The notes beneath the pieces were generated by a model. It was not told where the DNA came from, searched no databases, and worked only from the letters and a program-made list of their open reading frames with translations. The position numbers and the translations under genes were made by a program. Shown piece by piece: positions 29,744-39,132 of a DNA stretch of 64,000 nt. This DNA comes from Arsukibacterium perlucidum DSM 18276 (GTDB taxonomy: Bacteria > Pseudomonadota > Gammaproteobacteria > Enterobacterales > Alteromonadaceae), in NCBI RefSeq assembly GCF_000382165.1, contig NZ_KB907704.1, positions 62,001 to 126,000 on the forward strand, given 5' to 3'. How positions within the stretch are numbered: position 1 is the first letter of the stretch; each line of letters begins with the position of its first letter.

Positions 29744-30832
29744 TTAACGCAATACTGGCTCTTTAACTTTCGCTGTCACTTTTGCTTCAATGCGCTGGTT
29801 AGCGGCATGAGCTTCCGGGGTATTTCCCTGAACCCGTAACCGGGTAACACCGTAACCGACAGCAGTAATACGTGAAGACTCTACGCCTTCGCCGGTCAGA
29901 ATGTCAGCGACCGATTGTGCGCGACGTTTCGACAACAGCATATTGTATGACGGATTACCGATGTTAGAAGCATGACCTTCAATAACCACTTCTGATTCCG
30001 GGAAGCGCTTCATAAAGGCCGCTAGCTGGATAACTTCTGAACGCTGGTCAGCAGATACTGACGCTGAGTCAAAGCCAAACTTAACTTCGATATCAACATC
30101 ACCAACCCGCTGCATTTCCTCAGTAAAGACCGTACAACCCTGTGGGTCGACCTGATGAGTTGCTGCAGTGTTAGGGCAGCGATCATTTGCATCTGTTACG
30201 CCGTCGTTATCGCTGTCTGCTGGCTTCGCAGGTTGTACCGGAGCCGGAGCTGGAGCTGGGGCCGGAGCAGGAGTTGGTGCAACTTTGGCTGCAGCAGACC
30301 CAAACAGATAAGTCATACCCAATTTAATTCCGGCGTCGGCATAGCTTTCGTCAATACCTTGGTAACGATTAGCTTCTGCAAATAAACCAAAATTCTGATT
30401 GAAGAAATGTTTGTAACCAACACCAATGTTAAAAGCTGTTGAACTTTGAACAGCATCCATGCGCTTCAAACCACCGACCACGTATGTTGAGGGCATGCTT
30501 GCCAAATGGTACATAACATCAATGCCTAAACGATTGCCATCGGAATCAGAGCCATCAAGTTTAGAACTCAGGTCAAGCTTCGCGAATTCAGCTCGAAGAG
30601 CCCAGCTTTCATTCAGATAATAGCCAATCTCAATGCCGTAACCCCAGTCCTTCTCCATGAAGTTCCAGTTGGCTGATTCTGTTTTATCAGTATCTGGCAT
30701 GTAATATTCACCAAAAACAGAACCAAATACTCTATTCTCCAAATCTGCGGCAGGAGTTGATTGTGCAAGGGTTTGTGTGCTGATAAACGGCAGGGCAGCC
30801 AGTACAGCAAGGGCGGTAATTTTAAGTTTCAT
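29744..30832 (-). CDS. OmpA family outer-membrane protein with TSP3 repeat
   Basis: The 362-residue protein anchors the outer membrane to peptidoglycan. It has a signal peptide, an N-terminal 8-strand barrel of OmpA type (about 30-185), and a proline-alanine linker at about 189-205. A calcium-binding thrombospondin type 3 repeat (DSDNDGVTDANDRCP) follows, then a C-terminal OmpA domain with the peptidoglycan-binding region VVIEGHASNIG and LSKRRAQSVADIL. It has its own AT-rich leader (30833-31040) and a terminator, so it is likely monocistronic and highly expressed. It interrupts the djlA-rluA neighbourhood of other gammaproteobacteria. Confidence 0.92.
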   Translation of the reverse strand: MKLKITALAVLAALPFISTQTLAQSTPAADLENRVFGSVFGEYYMPDTDKTESANWNFMEKDWGYGIEIGYYLNESWALRAEFAKLDLSSKLDGSDSDGNRLGIDVMYHLASMPSTYVVGGLKRMDAVQSSTAFNIGVGYKHFFNQNFGLFAEANRYQGIDESYADAGIKLGMTYLFGSAAAKVAPTPAPAPAPAPAPVQPAKPADSDNDGVTDANDRCPNTAATHQVDPQGCTVFTEEMQRVGDVDIEVKFGFDSASVSADQRSEVIQLAAFMKRFPESEVVIEGHASNIGNPSYNMLLSKRRAQSVADILTGEGVESSRITAVGYGVTRLRVQGNTPEAHAANQRIEAKVTAKVKEPVLR

Positions 30833-31040
30833 CCATTTCTCCTTAGATTAATCCAGCATTTCAGTAGTCAGTTTATTACGCCTGTTCACTACTCGTCTGC
30901 CATCTATATTACAAGTCGTTTTGTATTTAAAATTTATTCTTTATTTAAAAATAGTACAGTAATTTGTTATTTAACAACCTAACATGCTGAGTATGATAAG
31001 CCAGTAATCTGAATATGGGGTTAATATTTGTAAAAAGAAG

Positions 31041-31697
31041 TCAAAAAGAACAGTTTACTGAAAAAATAATTGTTTTTCCGCTGGAGGGATGTTGCAACGA
31101 TAATGTTTGAGCATGTAATTGTAAACGCTCTGCGGCCGCAAATGTTGCAGCGTCAGCATAAAATTTATCACCGAGAATTGCATGGCCAATCATTTGCATA
31201 TGCACCCGCAGCTGATGTGAGCGGCCGGTAACCGGAGTTAGCAATAGCCGGCTTACATTAGCTGTGCGTTCCAGTACCTTATAGTGGGTGACAGATGCTT
31301 TGCCCCTTTGGTAGCAAACCATTTGTCTGGGGCGGTTTGGCCAGTCACAGATTAACGGTAAGTTGATGGTGCCGGAGTCTGCAGTTACCAGGCCACTGAC
31401 TCTGGCAATGTATTGTTTATGGGTCTGGCGCAACTGAAACTGCCGGTTGAGCTCCCGCTGAGCGTCTGCATGCAATGCTAATACCATTACCCCGGAGGTC
31501 GCCATATCCAGCCGGTGAACTATCCGGGCAGTCGGTAGCACTAATTTAACCCGGTATTCCAGGCAGTCCCGGTGCTCAGCCGCCTTACCCGGAACTGATA
31601 ACAAGCCACTGGGTTTATTGACTACCAAAATATCGTCATCCTGATAAATGATATCAAGATAGGGACTCAGTGGCGGCTGATAATTAAATAAACTCAT
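31041..31697 (-). CDS. rluA: 23S rRNA/tRNA pseudouridine synthase RluA
   Basis: RluA makes pseudouridine 746 in 23S rRNA and 32 in some tRNAs. The 218-residue product has the catalytic motif HRLDMATSG, the VNKPSGLLSVPG start segment and the GRSHQLRVHM motif of the RluA family. There is no N-terminal S4 domain, which fits RluA rather than RluC or RluD. Its start lies one base after the rapA stop, the same gene order as in E. coli, which strengthens the assignment. Confidence 0.94.
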   Translation of the reverse strand: MSLFNYQPPLSPYLDIIYQDDDILVVNKPSGLLSVPGKAAEHRDCLEYRVKLVLPTARIVHRLDMATSGVMVLALHADAQRELNRQFQLRQTHKQYIARVSGLVTADSGTINLPLICDWPNRPRQMVCYQRGKASVTHYKVLERTANVSRLLLTPVTGRSHQLRVHMQMIGHAILGDKFYADAATFAAAERLQLHAQTLSLQHPSSGKTIIFSVNCSF

Positions 31698-31698
31698 G

Positions 31699-34608
31699 TT
31701 AATCGTGATTCACCACAATAAGCCGTATTGCATCCAGTTTTAAGCGCGCTTTGCTGATGTATTCAGTCAGTTGCTGTTGTTTGCTGCTCAGCATATCAAT
31801 TTCCTGCTGTCGGATAAGCGGATTAATTTGCTTTAACGCAGTTAACCGTTGTTGCTCAGCTTGCAAAGCCTGTTGCATTTTAGCCAAAGCTGTCTGCTGT
31901 AATGTCGCCAATTGCGCCATCGCGTTGACTTCACTGTTACTGAACAGTGGGTGGATCAAATTTTGTAAGGCATTTACCAGTTTGCTGGCGGTTTGCCTGC
32001 CAACGGGTTTCAACTGACGATTAAAATTATCAAAGGGTACTTTGGCTGCTAAGTCATTGCCGGTTTTGTCCAGCAGTAACCGGATTGGTGTACCCGGTAA
32101 ATAACGACCAATTTGCAGACTGACAGGTGCACTTGCTTCAACGACGTAAATAAGTTCGATAAAATAGCTGCCAACCGGCAGTGCTTTGTTTGGCAGAAGT
32201 GCCACAGCCGTATTGCCCAGATTGTCATTAAGTAGCAGGTCCAGGGTGCCGGTAACCATAGGATGATCCCAGCTTAAAAACTGGATATCTTCCTGCGCCA
32301 GCGCGGTATCACGGTCGAAGGTCACCGTTACGCCTTCATCTTCAAGCCCGGGGTAAGCACAGCGCAAATGTTCTGCAGGGGTCAGCACAATACTGGTGTC
32401 GGAGCGGTCTTCCTGATTAACACCCAATAAGTCCCAGGCCTGAAACATCAGCATTGGCAACTGAACATCCGCATCTGTTTTTGCAATATCTGCCGCCAAT
32501 TGTCTGGCCTTTTCTCCGCCTGCAGAGTTAAGTTCTAGTAGCTTATCACGGCCTTGTTCCAGCTGTTGCTGCAGTTGCTGATGCCGCTGCCGGCTGTGTG
32601 CTATTAATTGTTGTACATTGGTTGGGTCAGGCTGCATTGCTGCCAGCAGGTTTAACAGGGAAACAGCATCCTGCTCGTAGACTGTCCGGCCGGTCTGACA
32701 GGTTTTAACAAACGCATTCAGGCCTTGCTGATACCAGTCGAGCAGCACTTGCTGGGCAGTGTCTTTAAAGTATGGAATATGCAGCTGAATATCATGTTGC
32801 TGGCCTATCCGATCAAGCCGGCCAATCCGCTGCTCAAGTAAGTCAGGGTTGAGTGGTAAGTCAAACAACACCAGATGATGAGCAAACTGAAAGTTGCGTC
32901 CTTCACTGCCAATTTCCGAACATACCAGAACCTGAGCGCTGTAATCTTCCTGGGCAAAATAGGCTGCGGCTTTATCGCGTTCGACAATGGACATGCCTTC
33001 ATGAAACACTGCCGCCCGGATCCCTTCTTTCTGCCGTAATGCTTCTTCCACTGCCAGCGCCGTTTCGGCAGCCGCGCAAATTACCAGAAACTTGGCAGGT
33101 TTGTGTTGTTTCAGCAGTGTTGTCAGGTAGTCAATCCGGGGGTCAAATTGCCACCATTGACTGCTGCTACCTTCGAATGCCTGAAATACCTGCTCCGGAA
33201 ATAAATTAGCCTGGGCCATTTCTGCAGCCGGGCTGCTATTATTCAGGTTGTGATATACCTTAAGCGCGTTCTGGTATTGCTCTGGTAAATCCAGAGCGAC
33301 CGGCCGCTCTAGCCGGGCGGGAAAACCTTTAATACTGGCCCGGCTGTTGCGGAATAATATCCGGCCGGTACCATGCCGGTCGAGCAGTTTTGCCAGGATG
33401 TGCTGCCGGGCTTGCGCCACGGCTGGTGATTGTTCTGGCTGGCGTAATAACGCCAGCTGCGGGCTGATATCTTGCTCGTGGATAAGTTGTTGCAGCGAGT
33501 TAGCCAGCTCGTCACTGAGCGGACTGGTTTCAATAACCCCGGCTGCGGTTGCGGCAATTTGCTGATACTGCGTTTGCTCGTCAATAAAGGCCTGATAGTC
33601 ATAAAAGCGATCAGGGTCCAGCAACCGTAAACGGGCAAAGTGGCTTTGCTGGCCTAACTGGTCCGGGGTTGCAGTTAGCAGAATAACGCCGGCTGTGTCC
33701 TGTGCCAGGCTTTCAATGCAGCGGTATTCTTTACTGACATGTTCTGCCGACCAGGTTAAGTGGTGAGCTTCGTCTACTACCAGTAAATCCCAGTCGCTGC
33801 TTTGCGCCTGCTCCAGCCACTGCTTATTGCTACTGATAAATTCCAGGCTGCAAAGTACCAGCTGAGCAGTATCAAATGGGTTGCTGACATCCAGTTGCGA
33901 TTGCTGGCAGCGTTCTTCATCAAATATTGAGAAATGCAGATTAAACCGGCGCAGCATTTCGACCAGCCACTGATGCTGCAGTGATTCAGGCACCACTATC
34001 AGTACCCGCTGGGCCAGACCGGACAATAGCTGCTGATGGATAATCAGGCCTGCTTCAATTGTTTTGCCCAGGCCGACTTCATCGGCCAGCAGCACCCTTG
34101 GTGCATGCCGGCTGGCAACTTCCTCTGCGATATGCAGCTGGTGCGGAATAAGGTTCATCCGTCCGCCTTGCAAACCACGCAGCGGACTTTGTTGCAACCG
34201 GCTCTGCTGCTGCCAGGCCAGATAACGCAGGGTAAAGTTATCGAACCGATCAATCTGACCAGCAAATAAGCGGTCTTGCGGCTTATTAAAACTGATAAAG
34301 TGGTCAAGAAAGGTTTCTTTAAGTTCGGTTTTTTCGCCATTATCGGTACGGTTGCCACTATAAATCAGGGTGTTATGTGACTCATTTATTGCGGTAACAA
34401 GTAAACTGAAACCCTCAGCACTTTTTATTTCATCACCAACATTAAATACAACCCGGGTAAGTGGCGCCTCGGCCTGAGCATACTGCCGGGTTTCGCCTGA
34501 AGCTGGGAACAACAGCGTTAACATCCGACCCTCGATGCCGACCAGAGTACCTAAACCCAAATCAGATTCCGTATCGCTGATCCAGCGTTGTCCCAAAGCA
34601 AAATTCAT
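31699..34608 (-). CDS. rapA: RNA polymerase-associated ATPase RapA
   Basis: RapA (HepA) is a Swi2/Snf2 ATPase that recycles RNA polymerase. The 969-residue product starts MNFALGQRWISDTESDLG, matching E. coli RapA (968 residues). It has tandem Tudor-like N-terminal domains and helicase motif I ADEVGLGKTIEAG. The DEAH box VDEAHHL and the C-terminal helicase half with IGRLDRIGQ follow. The frame is open 60 bp further upstream, but ATG 34608 gives the family start. rluA follows directly. Confidence 0.97.
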   Translation of the reverse strand: MNFALGQRWISDTESDLGLGTLVGIEGRMLTLLFPASGETRQYAQAEAPLTRVVFNVGDEIKSAEGFSLLVTAINESHNTLIYSGNRTDNGEKTELKETFLDHFISFNKPQDRLFAGQIDRFDNFTLRYLAWQQQSRLQQSPLRGLQGGRMNLIPHQLHIAEEVASRHAPRVLLADEVGLGKTIEAGLIIHQQLLSGLAQRVLIVVPESLQHQWLVEMLRRFNLHFSIFDEERCQQSQLDVSNPFDTAQLVLCSLEFISSNKQWLEQAQSSDWDLLVVDEAHHLTWSAEHVSKEYRCIESLAQDTAGVILLTATPDQLGQQSHFARLRLLDPDRFYDYQAFIDEQTQYQQIAATAAGVIETSPLSDELANSLQQLIHEQDISPQLALLRQPEQSPAVAQARQHILAKLLDRHGTGRILFRNSRASIKGFPARLERPVALDLPEQYQNALKVYHNLNNSSPAAEMAQANLFPEQVFQAFEGSSSQWWQFDPRIDYLTTLLKQHKPAKFLVICAAAETALAVEEALRQKEGIRAAVFHEGMSIVERDKAAAYFAQEDYSAQVLVCSEIGSEGRNFQFAHHLVLFDLPLNPDLLEQRIGRLDRIGQQHDIQLHIPYFKDTAQQVLLDWYQQGLNAFVKTCQTGRTVYEQDAVSLLNLLAAMQPDPTNVQQLIAHSRQRHQQLQQQLEQGRDKLLELNSAGGEKARQLAADIAKTDADVQLPMLMFQAWDLLGVNQEDRSDTSIVLTPAEHLRCAYPGLEDEGVTVTFDRDTALAQEDIQFLSWDHPMVTGTLDLLLNDNLGNTAVALLPNKALPVGSYFIELIYVVEASAPVSLQIGRYLPGTPIRLLLDKTGNDLAAKVPFDNFNRQLKPVGRQTASKLVNALQNLIHPLFSNSEVNAMAQLATLQQTALAKMQQALQAEQQRLTALKQINPLIRQQEIDMLSSKQQQLTEYISKARLKLDAIRLIVVNHD

Positions 34609-34865
34609 ATCACAGTTACCATCATAAAATCGGGGCGCCATGGTACTAGTAAATTGATAAAACTGCATCTGTCACGCGGGCTTTATTTTGTGTTTGCGTA
34701 TTGTCATGCCTTTGTCACGATAGTGTCGCACAGTAATTTAACAGCAAATTACATATTTAATTCACGAATTCAGCGCCAGGCGGCGCAGTTGCACTATGCT
34801 TAATTAAGCTTGCATCAACATCCATAGATAACAGGTTAACTTAGTATCGTTTGAAGGAGCTGCGT

Positions 34866-36257
34866 ATGGCGCGAAAAAAAAGCAAAGAAAAGAAAATCTA
34901 TGTGTTAGACACCAATATTTTGCTGCATGAACCCTTCGCCTTTCTGAATTTTGAAGAACACGATGTCGTCATCCCGATGACGGTGCTTGAGGAACTGGAC
35001 CACATCAAAGACCGCAACAAAGATGTTAGCAGAGATGCCAGGGTAGCTATCCGGGCGCTGGAAGACGTGCTGCGGGATGCATCACCTGAGCAAATGCTGC
35101 AAGGGGTTGCATTGCCACGCCAAAACGAACATTTGGGCGGCGGGCATTTATTTATCATCAATGATCATCATATTAAAGACGAAATTCCCGGCTTGCCCGG
35201 TGGTGAAAATGACCATTTAATTATCAATACGGCGCTGTATCTGCAGCGTGAAAAGGGGCCGGTTAAAGTTATTCTGGTTACCAAAGATATTAATATGCGG
35301 CTGAAAGCGAAAGGAGCCGGGCTGAAGCAGGTTGAAGACTATCGGACTGACCAGTTAATTGACGATGTGCGTTTTCTTTATAAAGGCTATTTTAAATTCA
35401 GCGGTGAGTTCTGGAGCCAGGTTGGTGAGTGTCGCAGTGAAAATGAAGGGCGGGACACGGTACACTATGTTAGCCGCAAGCTATTACCCAACGCCTATAT
35501 TAATGAATATCTGATTGATGAAGCTGAAACCTTTGCCGGCCGGGTGCTGGCGATCACCGAGCAGGAAATCAAGATCCTGGATTTTGGGTATGAGCGCTTA
35601 ATGCATCGCCATGCCTGGGGCATTCACCCGAAAAATATTTATCAGGCGATGGCCATGCAAGCTTTGCTCGACCCGCAAATGGACCTGGTGATCCTGACCG
35701 GCCCTGCCGGCTGCGGTAAAACCCTGATAGCACTGGCTGCTGCACTGGAGCTGGTGATCGAAAGAGGCCAGTATGACAAAGTGATTGTTACCCGTAATAC
35801 CCCGGAAATTGCTGAGTCGATTGGTTTTTTACCTGGAACCGAAGAAGAAAAAATGGCGCCCTGGCTGGCTGCTATCACCGACTCATTAGAGGTGTTGCAC
35901 AAAACAGATGAACACCCTCATGCCAGTGTGAATTACATTATGGAGAAAGCAAATATTCAGTTTAAGTCAGTTAATTTTATGCGTGGCCGCAGTATTCAGA
36001 ATGCGATTGTGATCCTCGATGAATGTCAGAACCTAAGTGCGGCTCAGTTGAAAACCATTATTACCCGCTGCGGCGAAGGGACTAAACTGATTTGCTCTGG
36101 TAATTTGTCGCAAATTGACAGTAATTACCTGACTGCCGTAACCTCTGGTTTAACTTATATTGTTGAACGTTTTAAAAACTTTGAGGGAAGTACCACTATC
36201 AATCTTAATGGCGTGGTACGCAGCCGGTTGGCCTCTTTTGCAGAAGCTAATTTATAA
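34866..36257 (+). CDS. PIN-PhoH family ATPase (PhoH2/YlaK type)
   Basis: The 463-residue protein joins an N-terminal PIN ribonuclease-like domain (YVLDTNILLH, residues about 11-140) to a C-terminal PhoH ATPase domain with Walker A GPAGCGKT and Walker B VILDECQN. Family members of this PIN-PhoH layout act as ATP-dependent RNA helicase/nucleases in some bacteria; the role here is inferred. ATG 34866 has GGAG upstream; a TTG 15 bp earlier is less likely. It is divergent from rapA and followed by a GC-rich hairpin. Confidence 0.93.
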   Translation: MARKKSKEKKIYVLDTNILLHEPFAFLNFEEHDVVIPMTVLEELDHIKDRNKDVSRDARVAIRALEDVLRDASPEQMLQGVALPRQNEHLGGGHLFIINDHHIKDEIPGLPGGENDHLIINTALYLQREKGPVKVILVTKDINMRLKAKGAGLKQVEDYRTDQLIDDVRFLYKGYFKFSGEFWSQVGECRSENEGRDTVHYVSRKLLPNAYINEYLIDEAETFAGRVLAITEQEIKILDFGYERLMHRHAWGIHPKNIYQAMAMQALLDPQMDLVILTGPAGCGKTLIALAAALELVIERGQYDKVIVTRNTPEIAESIGFLPGTEEEKMAPWLAAITDSLEVLHKTDEHPHASVNYIMEKANIQFKSVNFMRGRSIQNAIVILDECQNLSAAQLKTIITRCGEGTKLICSGNLSQIDSNYLTAVTSGLTYIVERFKNFEGSTTINLNGVVRSRLASFAEANL

Positions 36258-36276
36258 TTCTACTTTTCATTTTACC

Positions 36277-36312
36277 GTGGCGGTGGACAAAAAAGCCACC
36301 GCCACTGTTTGC
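36277..36312 (+). terminator. Terminator-like hairpin after the PIN-PhoH gene
   Basis: GTGGCGGTGG (36277-36286) and CCACCGCCAC (36296-36305) form a perfect 10-bp stem. The following TGTTTGCTT is only modestly T-rich. Confidence 0.65.
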
Positions 36313-36375
36313 TTATGAGCCGAAATGGTCTAGGATTTGCAAAATTTTAAAAGTAGCAAAATGCAAAGGAGTTGC

Positions 36376-37440
36376 ATGTCCAGTCCCGCTTATGTTGTAT
36401 ACAACAGAACTGTCAGATTTTCCTTACTGATAATATTATTGCTCAGTTTTACTGCTGCTTTTGTCCAGTTTCTACTGCAATTCAACGCCAGCCTGAAACA
36501 TAACCAGCGCCAGTTGGAAATGTTTGCTCAGCAGATAGATGCTCAGGTTAACCCTGTATTGCAGTTTGCAGAAGCGGTTAAAACCCGCGCTCAGCTTGGT
36601 ATGCAGCTGGCAGATCCTGCGGCAGGGCAAATAGCGGTAATGTCGCTGACAACTACCGATGTGATGCTGCAGGAGCTGTCAGCCGATAGTGCGCCACATA
36701 ATCAGGAGCTGCAAATGTTGCTGCAGCTGCAACCCTATTTCGATATTGCCCCGGCCAGTATTGCCCCGTTGAAAAATCTGTACTATTTATCCGAACAGGG
36801 GTTTGCCTTCAACGGTCAGCGTAAATGGTCTGATTATATTGTCGAGCAGCTTATTGCCTGGTTGCAGCGCCATCAGCGTTCAGAAAATAATTACGACCGC
36901 AATCCGGTTTTTTATAAAGACTTTATTCTTGAGCAGGCCGCGATGAGCGTCCCTTTTTACGTCAACGAGCGTAAAATTGGTCGATTTGTCCTGGCGCTGG
37001 AATTGGCGCCATTGTTGGCAAACCTTGAAAAGCATAACCCTGACCGCTATTTTTTACTGCTCGACCAGGCGGGTAACGTTATTGCCAGTTCTAAATTTAT
37101 TAATAGTGATAACCTGGAGCAGTATCAATTACAAATACAACGTTTGGCAGGTTTGCCCTGGTCAGTGGCTCTGATTGATAAACGTAGTTCAGTGTTTAAT
37201 GCCGGCCTGGGAAGTTTTATGCTGTACTGGTTGAGTTATGCCGGCGTTTTACTGGCGTTGGCCTGGATACTTGCCAGGCGTTATAAACGAAAAATTATGG
37301 GGCCGTTACAGCGGTTATCGATTCATATTGACAGGCTGGCTAACGATCAGGCCGGGGTGCGACGTGTGCCGGATGGCTGGCAGGATTTATTTGAAAGAGT
37401 AAGTCAGCTTAAAACGGTCGATAAGAAAAAAACTGATTAA
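36376..37440 (+). CDS. Membrane protein with Cache-like periplasmic sensor and no output domain
   Basis: The 354-residue protein has a transmembrane helix at about residues 13-35 and a periplasmic region of about 240 residues. A second transmembrane helix near 285-305 and a short HAMP-like tail (about 45 residues) follow, and the protein ends there. The periplasmic part looks like the double Cache sensors of chemoreceptors and c-di-GMP enzymes, but no kinase, GGDEF, EAL or chemoreceptor domain follows. No frameshifted output domain is visible downstream before the minus-strand gene at 37566. AAGGAG sits 4 bases before ATG 36376, so the start is well supported. It could be a sensor that signals through a partner, or a truncated one. 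Confidence 0.7.
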   Translation: MSSPAYVVYNRTVRFSLLIILLLSFTAAFVQFLLQFNASLKHNQRQLEMFAQQIDAQVNPVLQFAEAVKTRAQLGMQLADPAAGQIAVMSLTTTDVMLQELSADSAPHNQELQMLLQLQPYFDIAPASIAPLKNLYYLSEQGFAFNGQRKWSDYIVEQLIAWLQRHQRSENNYDRNPVFYKDFILEQAAMSVPFYVNERKIGRFVLALELAPLLANLEKHNPDRYFLLLDQAGNVIASSKFINSDNLEQYQLQIQRLAGLPWSVALIDKRSSVFNAGLGSFMLYWLSYAGVLLALAWILARRYKRKIMGPLQRLSIHIDRLANDQAGVRRVPDGWQDLFERVSQLKTVDKKKTD

Positions 37441-37565
37441 CAATATACATTTCCAGTGACCTGGCTACCCCCCCCCGGGTGGCATTAGCTCAGCGTCTGC
37501 CGCCAGTAGTGATGATGCGGGGTAGGAATGAAGTACCTGAAAAAGTAAAAAAAACCTTTTCTCAA

Positions 37566-38198
37566 TCAATGTTGCTCCCGGCTCCTGAATAGCAACAAGC
37601 ATAACGCTATCAACATGGCGATGCCAGTAGAGCCGGCTGATACTTCAACGCTGCTGCTGGTTTGGATCTGATCGCGCTGATAATCCTCCAGGGTTAAGGC
37701 ATCCAACGCGCTCAGGTCATATCCAGATGCTTCAGCTAACAAATAGCCAGTGCTGGCATCGAAAATCCGGATGGTTAACAGATAAAAGTTAGTCGGATAC
37801 TGATGTTGCAAGTCAGTTTCTATTCCCAACCAGTCGTTGCTGTTTTGGCTCCTTAATTCAAACACGGAACTGGTATAGTAAACACGCTCATAACCATAAT
37901 CGGGCGTCAGGCTTAACTCTGCAAACACCTGGCGATAGGCGTAGTCGGTATCGGCATCAAATTCAACGTACAACTGATGGAAATAACCATTGTAATTGTT
38001 ATCCCGTGCCAGGCTGATATCAATGCTGTGAAACCAGACATCAGATTGATAACTCTGGTTAACGGCTGCACTGCGCACTTTAGCTGTCTGTATTACACTT
38101 TGTTGCTGGCTTCTCAGTTCAGTGCTGATACTGTCTGCCCAGCTTAGCAAAGGGATGAATAGTAGTATTGTGGCTGCTGTTTTCAGTAGGGTTTTCAT
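37566..38198 (-). CDS. Choice-of-anchor H-like secreted protein
   Basis: This 210-residue protein has an N-terminal signal peptide ending at SWADS. Its middle region is beta-rich, with IDISLARDNNYNGYFHQLYVEFDADTD-like strands (residues about 55-85) and repeated acidic loops. The C-terminus is a sorting-type tail: SAGSTG, a hydrophobic stretch and an arginine-rich end (RSREQH). This layout matches choice-of-anchor H proteins of Alteromonadales, whose tail is processed by rhombosortase or related enzymes; here GSTG replaces the usual GG. Function is unknown and the family name is from pattern memory. Confidence 0.6.
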   Translation of the reverse strand: MKTLLKTAATILLFIPLLSWADSISTELRSQQQSVIQTAKVRSAAVNQSYQSDVWFHSIDISLARDNNYNGYFHQLYVEFDADTDYAYRQVFAELSLTPDYGYERVYYTSSVFELRSQNSNDWLGIETDLQHQYPTNFYLLTIRIFDASTGYLLAEASGYDLSALDALTLEDYQRDQIQTSSSVEVSAGSTGIAMLIALCLLLFRSREQH

Positions 38199-38283
38199 AA
38201 GCAGTTCTCCTTGATATTTGTTACTATTAAAGTCTAAAGCGCTGAATTTCAGCTGAACTTGTAAGTAAAGGAATAGTAAAGTT

Positions 38284-39132
38284 ATGAAGCTGTCACGCCG
38301 GATAGAGGTTCAGGCTGCGGGTCAGGCAGTTGCCATTTTATCTGCCGCAATACCGGAACTGACTAAAGGCCGGCTGAAAGATGCTATGAACAAAGGCGCT
38401 GTGCAGCTGCTGAGCCGGCCGGTAAAGCGATTACGCCGGGCGCAATACGGGCTTAGTGCCGGCCAGGTGCTGCAACTGCATTACGATACTGATATTCTCA
38501 GCCGCAACTGCCCTGCAGCCATTTTGGTTGCTGACTACCGTGCCTACAGTATCTGGTTTAAACCGGCGGGAATGCTGTCTCAGGGCAATGAGTGGGGCGA
38601 CCATCTGAGCTTGCTGCGATTTGCAGAGCAACACTTTGGCAGCCGGCCGGTGTTTCTGCTGCACCGGCTGGATCGTGAAGCCAGTGGTCTGGTGCTGATT
38701 GCTCATACTAAAGCCGCGGCGGCTGCCTTTAGTAAACTGATTGCAGCTCATCAGCTAACCAAAACCTATCTGGTGCAAGTTAAAGGTAAGCTGGCCCCGG
38801 ATCTGCTTGCTGCCGCTGAGATAGCCATACCGTTGGATGGTAAAGCTTGTCTTACCCGGTTTAAGCTGTTGGCTCACGATCCGGAATCTGGGACGAGTTG
38901 GCTTGAAATTGACTTAATTAGTGGTCGTAAGCATCAAATTCGTCGCCATTTCGCAGAGGTTGGTCATCCGGTAATGGGCGACCCGCGATACGGCGACGAT
39001 AACAAGAATCAGAATGGGCTGGCGTTACAGGCTTGTGCTATCGCTTTTAAGTGTCCGCTGCAACATCATCCACGGGCGATTAGCTTGAACACTGAGTTAC
39101 TGCTGGCTGGTTTCTCCGGGGTCGGCAACTAG
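38284..39132 (+). CDS. RluA-family RNA pseudouridine synthase
   Basis: The 282-residue protein has an N-terminal region that looks like a reduced S4-type RNA-binding domain (ELTKGRLKDAMNKGAV). The RluA catalytic domain follows, with the nucleophile in HRLDREASGL and the SGRKHQIRRHF motif. It is a second RluA-family enzyme beside rluA at 31041. The RNA target is unknown; RluC/RluD/TruC-like targets are all possible. AGGA precedes the ATG. Its last 36 bases overlap the 3' end of the convergent TPR gene, an unusually long overlap. Confidence 0.9.
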   Translation: MKLSRRIEVQAAGQAVAILSAAIPELTKGRLKDAMNKGAVQLLSRPVKRLRRAQYGLSAGQVLQLHYDTDILSRNCPAAILVADYRAYSIWFKPAGMLSQGNEWGDHLSLLRFAEQHFGSRPVFLLHRLDREASGLVLIAHTKAAAAAFSKLIAAHQLTKTYLVQVKGKLAPDLLAAAEIAIPLDGKACLTRFKLLAHDPESGTSWLEIDLISGRKHQIRRHFAEVGHPVMGDPRYGDDNKNQNGLALQACAIAFKCPLQHHPRAISLNTELLLAGFSGVGN

